From Treponema_I sp045616125 (GTDB taxonomy: Bacteria; Spirochaetota; Spirochaetia; Treponematales; Treponemataceae), in the NCBI GenBank assembly GCA_045616125.1, contig JAZLGC010000062.1:1-30189 (forward strand): a DNA stretch of 30,189 bases, given 5' to 3'. Both the position numbers and the translations under genes were made by a program. How positions within the stretch are numbered: position 1 is the first letter of the stretch; each line of letters begins with the position of its first letter. Shown here piece by piece: positions 8,034 to 17,600 of the stretch. A model generated the notes under the pieces. It ran no database searches and was not told the DNA's origin. It saw only the letters and a list, made by a program, of their open reading frames with translations.

Positions 8034-9140
8034 TTAAAAATCAAATCCTTTGAATACCGGCTCTCCGGTATATGTTTTTGCTTCTTCTTCCCCACGAAGT
8101 ACCCGTAAGGCTCCATCGCGCATTGCTTTATGTTCCAGTTCGCCAGGGTACACCGATACGGGAGCAATCCATTCACAGTTATCCTTAATGGTCTGGATGA
8201 TGTCATCAAACCGCATGAGTCCGCCGGTAAGAACGATGCCGTCTACTTTACCCTGCAGTACGCAGGCCATGGCACCAATGCATTTGGTAATCTGATAACT
8301 CATGGCATTCCATACCAGTTTTGCCTTTTCATCGCCCTTTTCGACCATTTCGTGAACGGTATCAGCGTTGGATGTACCGAACCAGCTGGAAAGCCCGCCG
8401 GCTGCTGAACAGAGTTTCCGCATGTCTTCCTTGGATTTATCCCACAGTAAGCGGGAAACATCAGTAATAGCCATGGTTCCCATGCGGGTTGGCGTCATAG
8501 GACCGTCACCACCGGAACCATCATTGGTATCAACCATGCGGCCCTGCCGATGGGCGGTAATGGTCATGCCGCCATCAATATGGCAGACAATCAGGTTAAG
8601 GTCTTCATATTTACGGCCCATGCGTTTTGCATGTTCGCGGGCAGTTGCTTTCTGGTTAAGGGCATGAGTAGCGCTGGTACGGTAAATTCCCTTTACACCG
8701 GTAATTCGGGCCACATCCTGCAGTTCATCTACAACAATGGGGTCAACGGCAAACATTTTACCGCCATAGGTTTTATGAAACCGTTCAGCCATCTGAACAC
8801 CCAGCATGCTGGAGTGGTATACGCCACCTTTTGCTTCGCGGGTATCAGAAACCAGACGGTCATCAATGGCGTAGGTTCCACCGGTTAATGGATAACATGC
8901 ACCACCACGCCCAACAATGGCATCAACGCCGGTCAGATCAAGATTATTATCGGCTATCCATTTCTGAACTACTTCACAGCGGTAGTCCAGCTGGTCATTG
9001 ATAGTCGGGAATCCCAGCAGAATAGTTGAGTCATGAAATACGTTGGCTTTTACAACACTTTTTTCATTTTCAAAGAATTCAATCTTTGTTGAGGTACTGC
9101 CTGGATTTATAACCAGGATTTTGAATGTTTTTTCTGACAT
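8034..9140 (-). CDS. buk: Butyrate kinase
   Basis: The 368-residue protein belongs to the acetate/butyrate kinase branch of the ASKHA superfamily. It has the N-terminal phosphate-binding NPGSTSTKI, the GRGGACYPLTGGTY block, HIDGGMTITA around residues 190-200, and VLTGGLM near the C-terminus. Its length (acetate kinases are about 400) and the block after NPGSTSTKI favour butyrate or branched-chain fatty acid kinase. The enzyme makes ATP from an acyl phosphate. It is followed 13 nt later by pta, giving a complete acyl-CoA to acid plus ATP module. GAAGGAAA precedes the ATG. A long imperfect palindrome lies just upstream and may be an operator. Confidence 0.9.
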   Translation of the reverse strand: MSEKTFKILVINPGSTSTKIEFFENEKSVVKANVFHDSTILLGFPTINDQLDYRCEVVQKWIADNNLDLTGVDAIVGRGGACYPLTGGTYAIDDRLVSDTREAKGGVYHSSMLGVQMAERFHKTYGGKMFAVDPIVVDELQDVARITGVKGIYRTSATHALNQKATAREHAKRMGRKYEDLNLIVCHIDGGMTITAHRQGRMVDTNDGSGGDGPMTPTRMGTMAITDVSRLLWDKSKEDMRKLCSAAGGLSSWFGTSNADTVHEMVEKGDEKAKLVWNAMSYQITKCIGAMACVLQGKVDGIVLTGGLMRFDDIIQTIKDNCEWIAPVSVYPGELEHKAMRDGALRVLRGEEEAKTYTGEPVFKGFDF

Positions 9141-9148
9141 AGGATTTC

Positions 9149-9183
9149 CTTCAGTAACTGTATATATACTGCAGTCACTGAAG
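9149..9183. promoter_or_regulatory. 35-bp imperfect palindrome before buk
   Basis: The outer arms CTTCAGT and ACTGAAG are perfect inverted repeats, and the inner arms continue the symmetry with a 2-bp offset around a central TATA. The 57-bp gap between the upstream GH3 gene and buk is almost filled by it. It overlaps a TATATA that could be a -10 box and ends directly at the GAAGGAAA Shine-Dalgarno, so it could be a repressor site or a hairpin affecting translation. Confidence 0.45.
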
Positions 9184-9197
9184 TATAATTTAATATT

Positions 9198-11531
9198 TTA
9201 CTCAGAGCGTGTCAATTCCACGGTGTAAAGCAGCCGGCATACAGCCTGCTCCAGATGTTTCCGTGATACCCTACCTTCTTTCAATCCGGTAAGAATCTGC
9301 TGAATTACCGGCACGCCACCCGGCATGATGATATCATTACCGGCAGCCACACCGTCAGCACCATCCACCACTATATCCATATCTCCCCAATCGGTTACCA
9401 CAATACCTTTGAATCCCCATTCATTGCGGAGAATCTGTGTCAAAAGCCATGAGTTTCCGCCTGCAAATGTACCATTGATTTTGTTGAAACTGGACATGAT
9501 GCAATGAACGTGTCCACTGCGGACCAGTTTTTCAAAGGGCCTGAGATATACTTCACGAAGGGCACGTTCACTAATGATGCTGTCTACGGCGTCATAGTTT
9601 TTCCGAACACTGCCACGGCGGTAGGTTTCCTGCTCATTGGCAACGAAATGCTTTGGACACACAATGACTTTACCGGATTTTTGAACACCATCTGCCAATG
9701 CAACTGCCAGATCTCCTGCAAGTACCGGATCTTCCGAATAGTACTCAAAGTTACGGCCGCAGAGTGGATTCCGATGCAGATTTAATGCCGGAGCTAACCA
9801 TACATTTACCTGAAGCTCCTCACATTCTTCGGCAACAGCCTGCCCAAACCGGGTCAAAAGTTCCTTATTGAATGAACAGGCGGTAATGGTTTCTGTAGGC
9901 CAGACTGTTTTTCCTACTCCGGCAGGGCCATCCTGATACAGCTGGGAATAAATGGCTTTTTCAGGAATAGCCGGTGATACGTATCCCCGTACCCCCACAG
10001 GATGCGAGTTTATCGTCAGAGGTTTGCCATCAGCCCCATCTATGGTATCAGGATACTCAGTGTCAGAAAGAGCAGCAAATGGGATTCCCGGTCCCCAACC
10101 GACACACAAAGCTGCCAGCTGTTCATCGGATAACCCGGTAACAGTGGTTCTGATCCGTTCCGGAACATAGCATTCATCGGGTTCTTCTATGGCAGCGTCA
10201 TCATCCTGACACTGTTCAAGAATTACCCCATCTTTGTACATAAGAGTACGCCATTCCACCAGATGCCGGCTGTCATCACCTACCAGAAAATTATAGTCAT
10301 CTGCTTCAAGTTCAAAAGTAGAAGAATCTTCGTGATATACCGACATATCCTTTTTATCAATGGAAATGCCAATGATATCTGATTCACAGGGCTGAAGTTC
10401 CCGGGTTTTTCCAAAGCCAACCAGAACTTTCCGTGGATCGCTACGTTCTTCTGCATCTGCAGGACTGGCATAGACCAAAACCGTACATTTACCAGATCTG
10501 GCTCCGGTATTTGAAACCTTTACACAGAAATCCGAACGGCGAAGTTCCGGATCAGACGGTTTTCCCTGCTCAAGATGGAAAGAGGTATAACTAAGACCAT
10601 GTCCAAAGGGGAACAAAGGTCTGATATTATGAGCATCAAACCAGCGGTACCCGTTAAACACACCTTCCTGATATACGGTTACCGGCTTTTTTGCAAATTC
10701 AGTACCGTCGGAGTTTTTCGATTCAGAGGCTTCAAGACCATAGTCACCGTAGGTGAGGATCCGGTCGTTTTCCTTATCAAAACTGAAGTGATCTGCACTG
10801 GCATAATCTTCATACTTCCGTGCAATGGTAAAGCTTAACTTACCACTGGGAGTGGTTTTACCGGTAATAATGTCGATTACTGCTTCACCACCTGCTTCAC
10901 CGGGAATTCCCATAAACAGAATGCTTTTAATACTGGGATATTTCTGGGTCCATTCCAGATCTATGATACCGTTCAGGTTCAGAACCACAATAACTTTTTC
11001 AAAGGTGGTACATACCTGCTCGATCAGATTTTTCTCGCTGGGAATAAGGTAATAGTCATTTTCCAGATGACGGTCACATTCTTCGCCACCAGAATTCCGG
11101 CCGATGAAAAGCACAGCCGTGTCAGAATGATTCCGGGCAATCTGATACAATTCAGAAGGTACCGTATATTCCTCTTCCGGAGGTGTATACTTTCCAAAGA
11201 TTTCATACATCAGGCCACTGTTAACCATTTCTTTAAATGCAGAAAAATCCATCGGAGGTTTTGAGGCAGATTCTTTTTCAGCAGATTCTTTATAAAACGC
11301 AACCAATTCAGCACAAGGAATCAGCGAGAAATTACTACAGGCTGCATCAAGCGGCGAAACCAGTGATTGGCCGCCATGGGCAGCACCAGATCCATTACCA
11401 CTGTAATAGGGACAAACCTGGGCCCTTCCGAAAAATGACACATTACTTCCGGCCTGTACCGGAAGCAGTTGACCGATATTCTGAAGAAGAACAATTGAGT
11501 CCTGTGCAATCTCTTTTGCCAGTTTATTCAT
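9198..11531 (-). CDS. GH3 beta-glycosidase, reversed domain order
   Basis: The 777-residue protein is a glycoside hydrolase family 3 enzyme with the domains swapped relative to the usual order. The alpha/beta sandwich comes first (from EIAQDSIVLLQN to about residue 260), then a fibronectin-III-like domain (about 330-430, VKVSNTGARSGK and VGFGKTREL). The TIM-barrel catalytic domain comes last (about 500-770), with CPKHFVANEQET and the nucleophile in VVTDWGDMD (D714). It should release terminal beta-linked sugars from oligosaccharides or glycosides; the sugar cannot be read. No signal peptide is seen, so it is probably cytoplasmic. The start at 11531 matches the beginning of the fold; longer in-frame forms would cover the divergent chemoreceptor gene start. 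The start has a TATAAT 7 nt upstream and no Shine-Dalgarno. Confidence 0.9.
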   Translation of the reverse strand: MNKLAKEIAQDSIVLLQNIGQLLPVQAGSNVSFFGRAQVCPYYSGNGSGAAHGGQSLVSPLDAACSNFSLIPCAELVAFYKESAEKESASKPPMDFSAFKEMVNSGLMYEIFGKYTPPEEEYTVPSELYQIARNHSDTAVLFIGRNSGGEECDRHLENDYYLIPSEKNLIEQVCTTFEKVIVVLNLNGIIDLEWTQKYPSIKSILFMGIPGEAGGEAVIDIITGKTTPSGKLSFTIARKYEDYASADHFSFDKENDRILTYGDYGLEASESKNSDGTEFAKKPVTVYQEGVFNGYRWFDAHNIRPLFPFGHGLSYTSFHLEQGKPSDPELRRSDFCVKVSNTGARSGKCTVLVYASPADAEERSDPRKVLVGFGKTRELQPCESDIIGISIDKKDMSVYHEDSSTFELEADDYNFLVGDDSRHLVEWRTLMYKDGVILEQCQDDDAAIEEPDECYVPERIRTTVTGLSDEQLAALCVGWGPGIPFAALSDTEYPDTIDGADGKPLTINSHPVGVRGYVSPAIPEKAIYSQLYQDGPAGVGKTVWPTETITACSFNKELLTRFGQAVAEECEELQVNVWLAPALNLHRNPLCGRNFEYYSEDPVLAGDLAVALADGVQKSGKVIVCPKHFVANEQETYRRGSVRKNYDAVDSIISERALREVYLRPFEKLVRSGHVHCIMSSFNKINGTFAGGNSWLLTQILRNEWGFKGIVVTDWGDMDIVVDGADGVAAGNDIIMPGGVPVIQQILTGLKEGRVSRKHLEQAVCRLLYTVELTRSE

Positions 11532-11538
11532 ACATATT

Positions 11539-11544
11539 ATTATA
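11539..11544 (-). promoter_or_regulatory. -10 box, possible leaderless start of GH3 gene
   Basis: A perfect TATAAT on the minus strand ends 7 nt before the ATG at 11531, with no Shine-Dalgarno between. The -35 region is weak: at 17 bp spacing the hexamer is TACTAC, and a better TTGCTA sits at 21 bp. Confidence 0.45.
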
Positions 11545-11657
11545 CACCGGGATATGAAATCGTAGTAGCAATCCGTAAATCTCTTTTTAATATCAGTGTT
11601 TTTTAAAAATGAGAATTCTGAACAAAGGATATACTGAATTTTCAAGAGGCTTTTTGT

Positions 11658-13751
11658 ATGAGTACAACAACTACGCATCGTCGTCATTCCGGCTTATTTT
11701 GGGTTATCTTCTTCAGTTCTATGGCTTGTATGCTTATACCACTCATCATTGTCAGTATTATCAGCATTAAGTCACTGTCCGGCAATTTAAGCACAACGGC
11801 AAACAACAATCTGCAGCAACTTGCCGTTGAAAAAATGAATGAAGTAAACTTCGTTCTTCAGAATCAGGTTCAGGTTACAAAATCTGTTGCGCAGTCAGAC
11901 TACGTTTGCCGTGAAGTGGCTGATGGTTCTGACAGTCAGGGAATGATCAACTATCTGGTAAAGGTATTCAATAATGCCGGTACGCTTTATGAAAACTTTT
12001 TTATCACCCGTGGTTCTGCTGGATTTGCAGATGGTCTAGGAGGCGTTACCCTTCATGATGTAGCCGGTGAACCTTGGTACGAAATCTGTAAAACAAAGGG
12101 AGAATTTCTTGGTAACAATGTTTCGCCCGTTACCGGTCGGCCGGTATACGTTATTTCTTACGGTCTGTATCATAATGGAAAATTCATTGGAGGACTTAAC
12201 AACTCCATTGATACCGGGAACATGACAAAAGATATTACTGGTTCCATTTCTGATGGTGTTACTTCAGTACTCATTATCGACAGTGAAGGAAATGTCATTG
12301 CCAGCGAAAATGAAGATCAGATTCTGAAGGTGAACTTTAATACCGAGAATGATTCAACCGCCGCAACCATGCAGCAAATGTTGAAAGCAGGCTCCGGCTT
12401 GTGTCAGTTTCAGTTCAACGGGACTCAAAACCTTGGAGCCTTTGCTTCTGAAGGCGGCATGTTTACCCTTGTTTTCATGCCGTTATCCAGCTACCAGCAG
12501 AAAATTAGTTCCGTCATCATGAGTATCGGGGTTATCGCCTTTATCTGTATGGGCATCGCCATCGTTCTCATATTCATCATTTCCATGTCCATTACCCGCC
12601 CTATTAAAGTTGTAAATCAATCCATGCATGATATTGCGCAGGGAGAGGCAGATTTAACCAAACGTATCACCATCAATGCAAAATATGAAATTCGGGATCT
12701 GCTAGACAATTTCAATACCTTCACTGAAAAAATGCAGACTATTGTGGCTGATATCAAAGATTCTACCGGTGATTTGACAAAAGCAGGAAGAAAACTGGAA
12801 ACATCTACTTTTGATACTGAAAGTTCCATTACAGAAATTCTGGCCAACATTGACAGTGTTAACAATCGTATCCATCATCAGAATACCATTGTCGATGAAG
12901 CGGCCGCTGCCATGAATGACATTCTGTCGAACCTGCAGCAGCTGGAAGGACAGATAACAACACAGAGTCATGGAGTTACCAGTGCATCTGATGAAGTTGA
13001 AGGTATGTTGAATAACATTACAGCTGTCAATAAATCAATTGAAGATATGGTTCTGAACTTTGGAACCCTGCAGACAAACCTGCATGAAGGAACCACTCAT
13101 CAGAAGCAGGTTGCAGATCTGGTTAAACAGATTGAAAACCAGTCACGATCACTGGAAGAAGCCAACGTTGTTATTGCGAATATCGCCAGTCAGACCAATC
13201 TTCTGGCAATGAATGCCGCAATTGAAGCTGCCCATGCAGGAAATGCCGGTCAGGGTTTCAGTGTTGTAGCAGGAGAAATCCGGAAACTCAGCGAAAACTC
13301 AAACCAGCAGTCTAAAAAAATCAGTGATATGATTTCCGGCATTAAAGAAAGCATTGCGTCCATTGTTGTGGCAACAGAACAGGCACAATATTCATTTAAT
13401 GGCATTTCTGATAATGTAAACCGGACAAGCGGCAATGTAGAGTCTATTCAGGTTTCTATGGAAAGACAGCAGCAGGGTTCACGCCAAATAAGCAGTGTAT
13501 TGAAATCCATTACTGAAAGCACTTCGCAGGTTCTTGAAGATTCGTCAAAAATTACCAGCGAAACGAAAACCATCAGCACTGAAATCAACAAACTGCAGGA
13601 TAGTGCCGCTGAAATGGAACAGAGTACTGCTGAAATGAAAATCGGTGCCCGGAAAATCAACCAGACGGGTATTGAACTAACTGACATTACCCGTCAGGTT
13701 AAGGAAAGTATCAGCCGTAACTCGTCCGAAGTTGGCAAGTTTGTAGTCTGA
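11658..13751 (+). CDS. Methyl-accepting chemotaxis protein
   Basis: The 697-residue transmembrane chemoreceptor would sense a ligand outside the cytoplasm and signal through CheW/CheA. Order: a cytoplasmic N-terminus, TM1 about residues 13-36, a Cache-like sensor about 40-275 (with VTGRPVYVISYGLY and a LIIDSEGNVIAS strand), TM2 about 278-305, a HAMP domain (TRPIKVVNQSMHDIAQGEAD) and a long helical signalling domain. Its tip, IASQTNLLAMNAAIEAAHAG near residues 508-527, is the conserved kinase-control hairpin. AAGAGG lies about 9 nt before the ATG. It stands alone between divergent and convergent neighbours, so the ligand cannot be guessed from operon partners, although the divergent GH3 gene hints at a sugar-related signal. 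Confidence 0.94.
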   Translation: MSTTTTHRRHSGLFWVIFFSSMACMLIPLIIVSIISIKSLSGNLSTTANNNLQQLAVEKMNEVNFVLQNQVQVTKSVAQSDYVCREVADGSDSQGMINYLVKVFNNAGTLYENFFITRGSAGFADGLGGVTLHDVAGEPWYEICKTKGEFLGNNVSPVTGRPVYVISYGLYHNGKFIGGLNNSIDTGNMTKDITGSISDGVTSVLIIDSEGNVIASENEDQILKVNFNTENDSTAATMQQMLKAGSGLCQFQFNGTQNLGAFASEGGMFTLVFMPLSSYQQKISSVIMSIGVIAFICMGIAIVLIFIISMSITRPIKVVNQSMHDIAQGEADLTKRITINAKYEIRDLLDNFNTFTEKMQTIVADIKDSTGDLTKAGRKLETSTFDTESSITEILANIDSVNNRIHHQNTIVDEAAAAMNDILSNLQQLEGQITTQSHGVTSASDEVEGMLNNITAVNKSIEDMVLNFGTLQTNLHEGTTHQKQVADLVKQIENQSRSLEEANVVIANIASQTNLLAMNAAIEAAHAGNAGQGFSVVAGEIRKLSENSNQQSKKISDMISGIKESIASIVVATEQAQYSFNGISDNVNRTSGNVESIQVSMERQQQGSRQISSVLKSITESTSQVLEDSSKITSETKTISTEINKLQDSAAEMEQSTAEMKIGARKINQTGIELTDITRQVKESISRNSSEVGKFVV

Positions 13752-13777
13752 TACTGTGAAATACTGAGCAGATTCGG

Positions 13778-14569
13778 TTATCTGCGGTTCTGCCGTTCGA
13801 TGATGGCGTCGATGCTTGAAATGAGGGCGCCGCGGACACCGTTTTTCTCAAGGGCATCGATACCGCAAATGGTAGTGCCATTAGGAGAGCAGACAGCATC
13901 CTTCAGTACACCAGGGTGTGTGCCGGTTTCCTGCTGCAGTTTTGCAGCCCCTATCATGGTCTGGCTTACCAGACGATAGGCCATTTCACGCCCAATACCA
14001 TATTTAACGGCTGCATCAGCATAAGCTTCCATAAAAAGATCCATAAAGGCCGGGCCGCAGCCGCTGATGGCACCACCGATGCCCATAAGATGGGGCGGCA
14101 ATTCTTCGACAATACCCAGTGAGCTGAAAAGTTCAGTAACTTGCCCATGTTCTTCAGGTGTCAGTGAGTTTTCTGATTCAAAGAGCATAACGCCTTCTCC
14201 AACCATAGCCGGCGTATTGGGCATGATGCACTGAATGCGGGTATTGTCGCCTAAAATTGCGTGGAAAGAATCAAAGCTCCAGCCAGCAACAACAGAAAGC
14301 AGTACTTTGCCTTTAAGTGAATCTTTAATTTCAGCAAGAACGGCTTCCATCTGATATGGTTTGCAGGCTGCAATGACCATATCTGCCTGAGAGATAGCTT
14401 CTAGCTGTGTAGCGCAAGGGATAAACCCGATACGTTCTGCGTTTTTCTGCAGTTTTTCCTGATGGGGTGCATAGGCCCAAACTGATGAAGCTGCCACTTT
14501 TCCTGACTGAATAAAGCCTGATGCAATGGCCTGTGCCATATTTCCCATACCGATAAATGCGATTTTCAT
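13778..14569 (-). CDS. proC: Pyrroline-5-carboxylate reductase
   Basis: The 263-residue protein carries the N-terminal dinucleotide fold IAFIGMGNMAQAIASG, the IQCIMPNTPAMVGEG segment in the middle and the C-terminal family block (SGCGPAFMDLFMEA, then LKDAVCSPNGTTICGIDALE). It makes proline from pyrroline-5-carboxylate with NAD(P)H in the cytoplasm. The start at 14569 (MKIAF) is chosen because it begins the fold; six more upstream residues are possible in frame but would include promoter bases. It lies 51 bp after carB on the same strand but has its own good promoter, so it may be transcribed both from the carAB operon and alone. Confidence 0.94.
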   Translation of the reverse strand: MKIAFIGMGNMAQAIASGFIQSGKVAASSVWAYAPHQEKLQKNAERIGFIPCATQLEAISQADMVIAACKPYQMEAVLAEIKDSLKGKVLLSVVAGWSFDSFHAILGDNTRIQCIMPNTPAMVGEGVMLFESENSLTPEEHGQVTELFSSLGIVEELPPHLMGIGGAISGCGPAFMDLFMEAYADAAVKYGIGREMAYRLVSQTMIGAAKLQQETGTHPGVLKDAVCSPNGTTICGIDALEKNGVRGALISSIDAIIERQNRR

Positions 14570-14575
14570 ACGGAA

Positions 14576-14604
14576 ACTATAACACAAGCTCCATCCGCAG
14601 GCAA
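14576..14604 (-). promoter_or_regulatory. proC promoter, leaderless type
   Basis: The -35 hexamer TTGCCT (14599-14604) and the -10 hexamer TATAGT (14576-14581) are 17 bp apart on the minus strand. Six bases separate the -10 box from the ATG, and no Shine-Dalgarno is visible. The promoter lies in the 51-bp gap after carB. Confidence 0.6.
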
Positions 14605-14620
14605 CGCAGCCAGCGCGGCC

Positions 14621-17600
14621 TTAGCGGCCCGAACTTCCCGAACTACCCAGGGTGTGAATATCTACTAATTCAATATTCTGTTCCGTATACTTTGCCCCCA
14701 GACACTGGGCCAGGGCATTGGCCGTATCAATGGCGGTAAGACAGGGAATACTCCGTTCAACAGCGTGGCGCCGCATTTTCACGCTGTCCAGCTGCGGGTT
14801 ACGGCCGTGGGCACTGGTAGAAATTACGTAATCGATTTTGCCGCTGTCAAGAATTGTCAGCAGGTTGTCATCGGGATTTTCGTGAATCTTGTTTACTACG
14901 GTTACTTTCATGCCGGCATCACTGATAGTTTTTGCCGTTCCTTCTGTGGCATACAGGGTAAATCCCATATCATAGAAACGGCGGGCCATATCAGGAATTT
15001 CGTGCTGGTCAGTCTTGCGGACAGAAATCAGCACTCCACCCTTTTTCTTCATCTTGTAACCGGCACCGATAAAGCCTTTATAAACAGCTTCTTCCATGGT
15101 GCTGGCAATACCCAGAACTTCACCGGTAGACTTCATTTCAGGTCCCAGATGGGTATCTACGTCTGTCAGTTTCTCAAAGCTGAATACCGGTACCTTTACG
15201 GCAAAGTACGGTGGACGTGGATAGAGCCCCGTACCAAAGCCCATGTCAGCCAGCTTTTCTCCCAGCATGCTCCGTACGGCAAGATCTACCATAGGCACGC
15301 CGGTAACTTTTGAAATGTATGGTACCGTGCGGCTTGAACGGGGGTTAACCTCAATGATGTACAGGTCGCCCTGATAAATCAAGTACTGAATGTTTACGAG
15401 CCCTTTGGTATGCAGCGCCAGTGCCAGTTCGCGGCTCTGGTTGACGATTTTCTCACGGATGGTATCATTGATATTCCATGCCGGATAGACAGCAATACTG
15501 TCACCGCTATGAATACCGGTGCGTTCAATGTGCTCCATGATGCCGGGAATCAGTACGTCTTCACCATCACAGATGGCATCAACTTCAAGTTCCACCCCTT
15601 CCATGTATTTATCAATGAGAACAGGGTTTTCGATGCCCTGGCTCAGGATAACGGTCATGTACTCATGAATTTCGCCATCGTCGTGGGCAATGATCATGTT
15701 CTGGCCACCCAGTACATAACTGGGGCGGATCAGTACGGGATAGGTAATCTTTGCAGCAGCAGCAAGAGCTTCTTCTTCGGTAAAGACGGTCATACCGCGT
15801 GGACGGTTAATGTGGAGTTCTTCACACAGTTCTTCAAAACGTTCCCGGTCTTCTGCCAGATCAATGGCATCGGCAGAAGTTCCCAGCAGGTTGTACCCCC
15901 TGCGGTCAAGGGTTTTGGCCAGTTTGATGGCTGTCTGACCACCAAAGGCAACAACAACACCGTAGGGCTTTTCGTTTTCAAGAATAGGCAGAACGTCACG
16001 TTCACACAGCGGTTCAAAATAGAGCCGGTCTGCAATGTCAAAGTCAGTTGATACGGTTTCAGGGTTGTTGTTGATGATAACAACCCGGTAGCCCAGCTGG
16101 CGCAGGATCATAACACAGTGAACGCTGGCGTAGTCAAACTCAATACCCTGTCCAATGCGGATAGGACCGGAACCGATAACGACAACGGTCTTACGGGTTT
16201 CTGCCGGGTCAGGAGCAGCTTCGTTTACCCCACCGGCTGCTGCAGAGTTTTCTGATGCGTAGAAATACGGAGTAAGCGCTTCAAACTCTCCGGCACAGGT
16301 GTCTACCATTTTGTAGGTCTTGGGTGCTGGGGCTTCGACAGGCTCAGCCACCCTTGATGCGGCAACAATATTCACCAGTTTCCACAGGAACCATTCATCA
16401 ATCATGGTAATTTCGTGGATTCTATCAACACTGATTCCACGCTTTAAGAGTTCGTAAATAAAGAACAAACGAAGGTCAGTAGCTGTGTGAATGTTGGCCA
16501 GAAGGTCTTCGGTAGACATTCCTGCAGCTACTTCAAAATCCAGCGTATCCTGATGAATTTCGCAACCGCGGACTGCTTTCAGAAGCGCTCCTTCAAAGCT
16601 GTCATCAATAGCCATAACTTCACCGGTGGCCTTCATCTGGGTACCCAGTGACCGTTTTGCATAGAAGAACTTATCAAAGGGCCATTTGGGGAATTTAACA
16701 GCAACGTAGTCAATGGCAGGCTCAAAGGCTGCAAAAGTAGAACCGGTTACCGCGTTCTTAATTTCATCCAGGGTATAGCCCAGGGCAATTTTGGTAGCAA
16801 CCTTTGCAATAGGATACCCGGTAGCCTTAGATGCCAGGGCTGAAGAACGTGATACACGGGGGTTAACTTCGATTACGGCATATTCAAAACTTTCCGGATG
16901 CAGGGCAAACTGACAGTTACAGCCACCCTCAATCTGCAGTGCAGAAATGATGTGAAGAGCTGCAGAACGGAGCATCTGATATTCTTTATCACTTAAGGTT
17001 ACGGTGGGGGCAATAACGATACTGTCACCGGTGTGGACACCTACCGGGTCAAAGTTTTCCATGGAACAAACGGTAATGGTATTGTCGTTCCGGTCACGCA
17101 TAACTTCAAACTCAATTTCTTTCCAGCCGGCAATACACCGCTCTACCAGAATCTGGTTAATCGGCGAAAGATAAATGCCGTTGTGGGCAATTTCACGCAG
17201 CTGCTTTTCATCAGCAGCAATACCACCACCGGTACCGCCCAGAGTGAAAGCCGGACGGACGATAACGGGGTATGAAATTTCATTGGCAAAGGCAACAGCG
17301 TCTTCTACAGAGGTAACAACTTTTGAAGGAATACAGGGCTGACCGATGGATTCCATGGTGTCCTTAAAAAGCTGACGGTCTTCTGCCCGGTCGATAACGT
17401 CTGGCGAAGAACCTAGAAGCAGAACCCCCTGTTCTTCCAGAAATCCTGATTTTGCCAGCTGCATACATAAAGTAAGGGCCGTCTGTCCACCAAGTCCGCT
17501 CAGAATGCCGTCGGGCTTTTCTTTCTTGATAATGCGTTTGATGACATCAAGGGTTAAGGGTTCGATGTAGATCTGATCTGCCATAACCTGATCAGTCATG

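Noticed and set aside
7809..8108. Open frames antisense to pta, buk, carB and other long genes
   Set aside because: These are shadows of strongly supported genes on the other strand and have no independent support.
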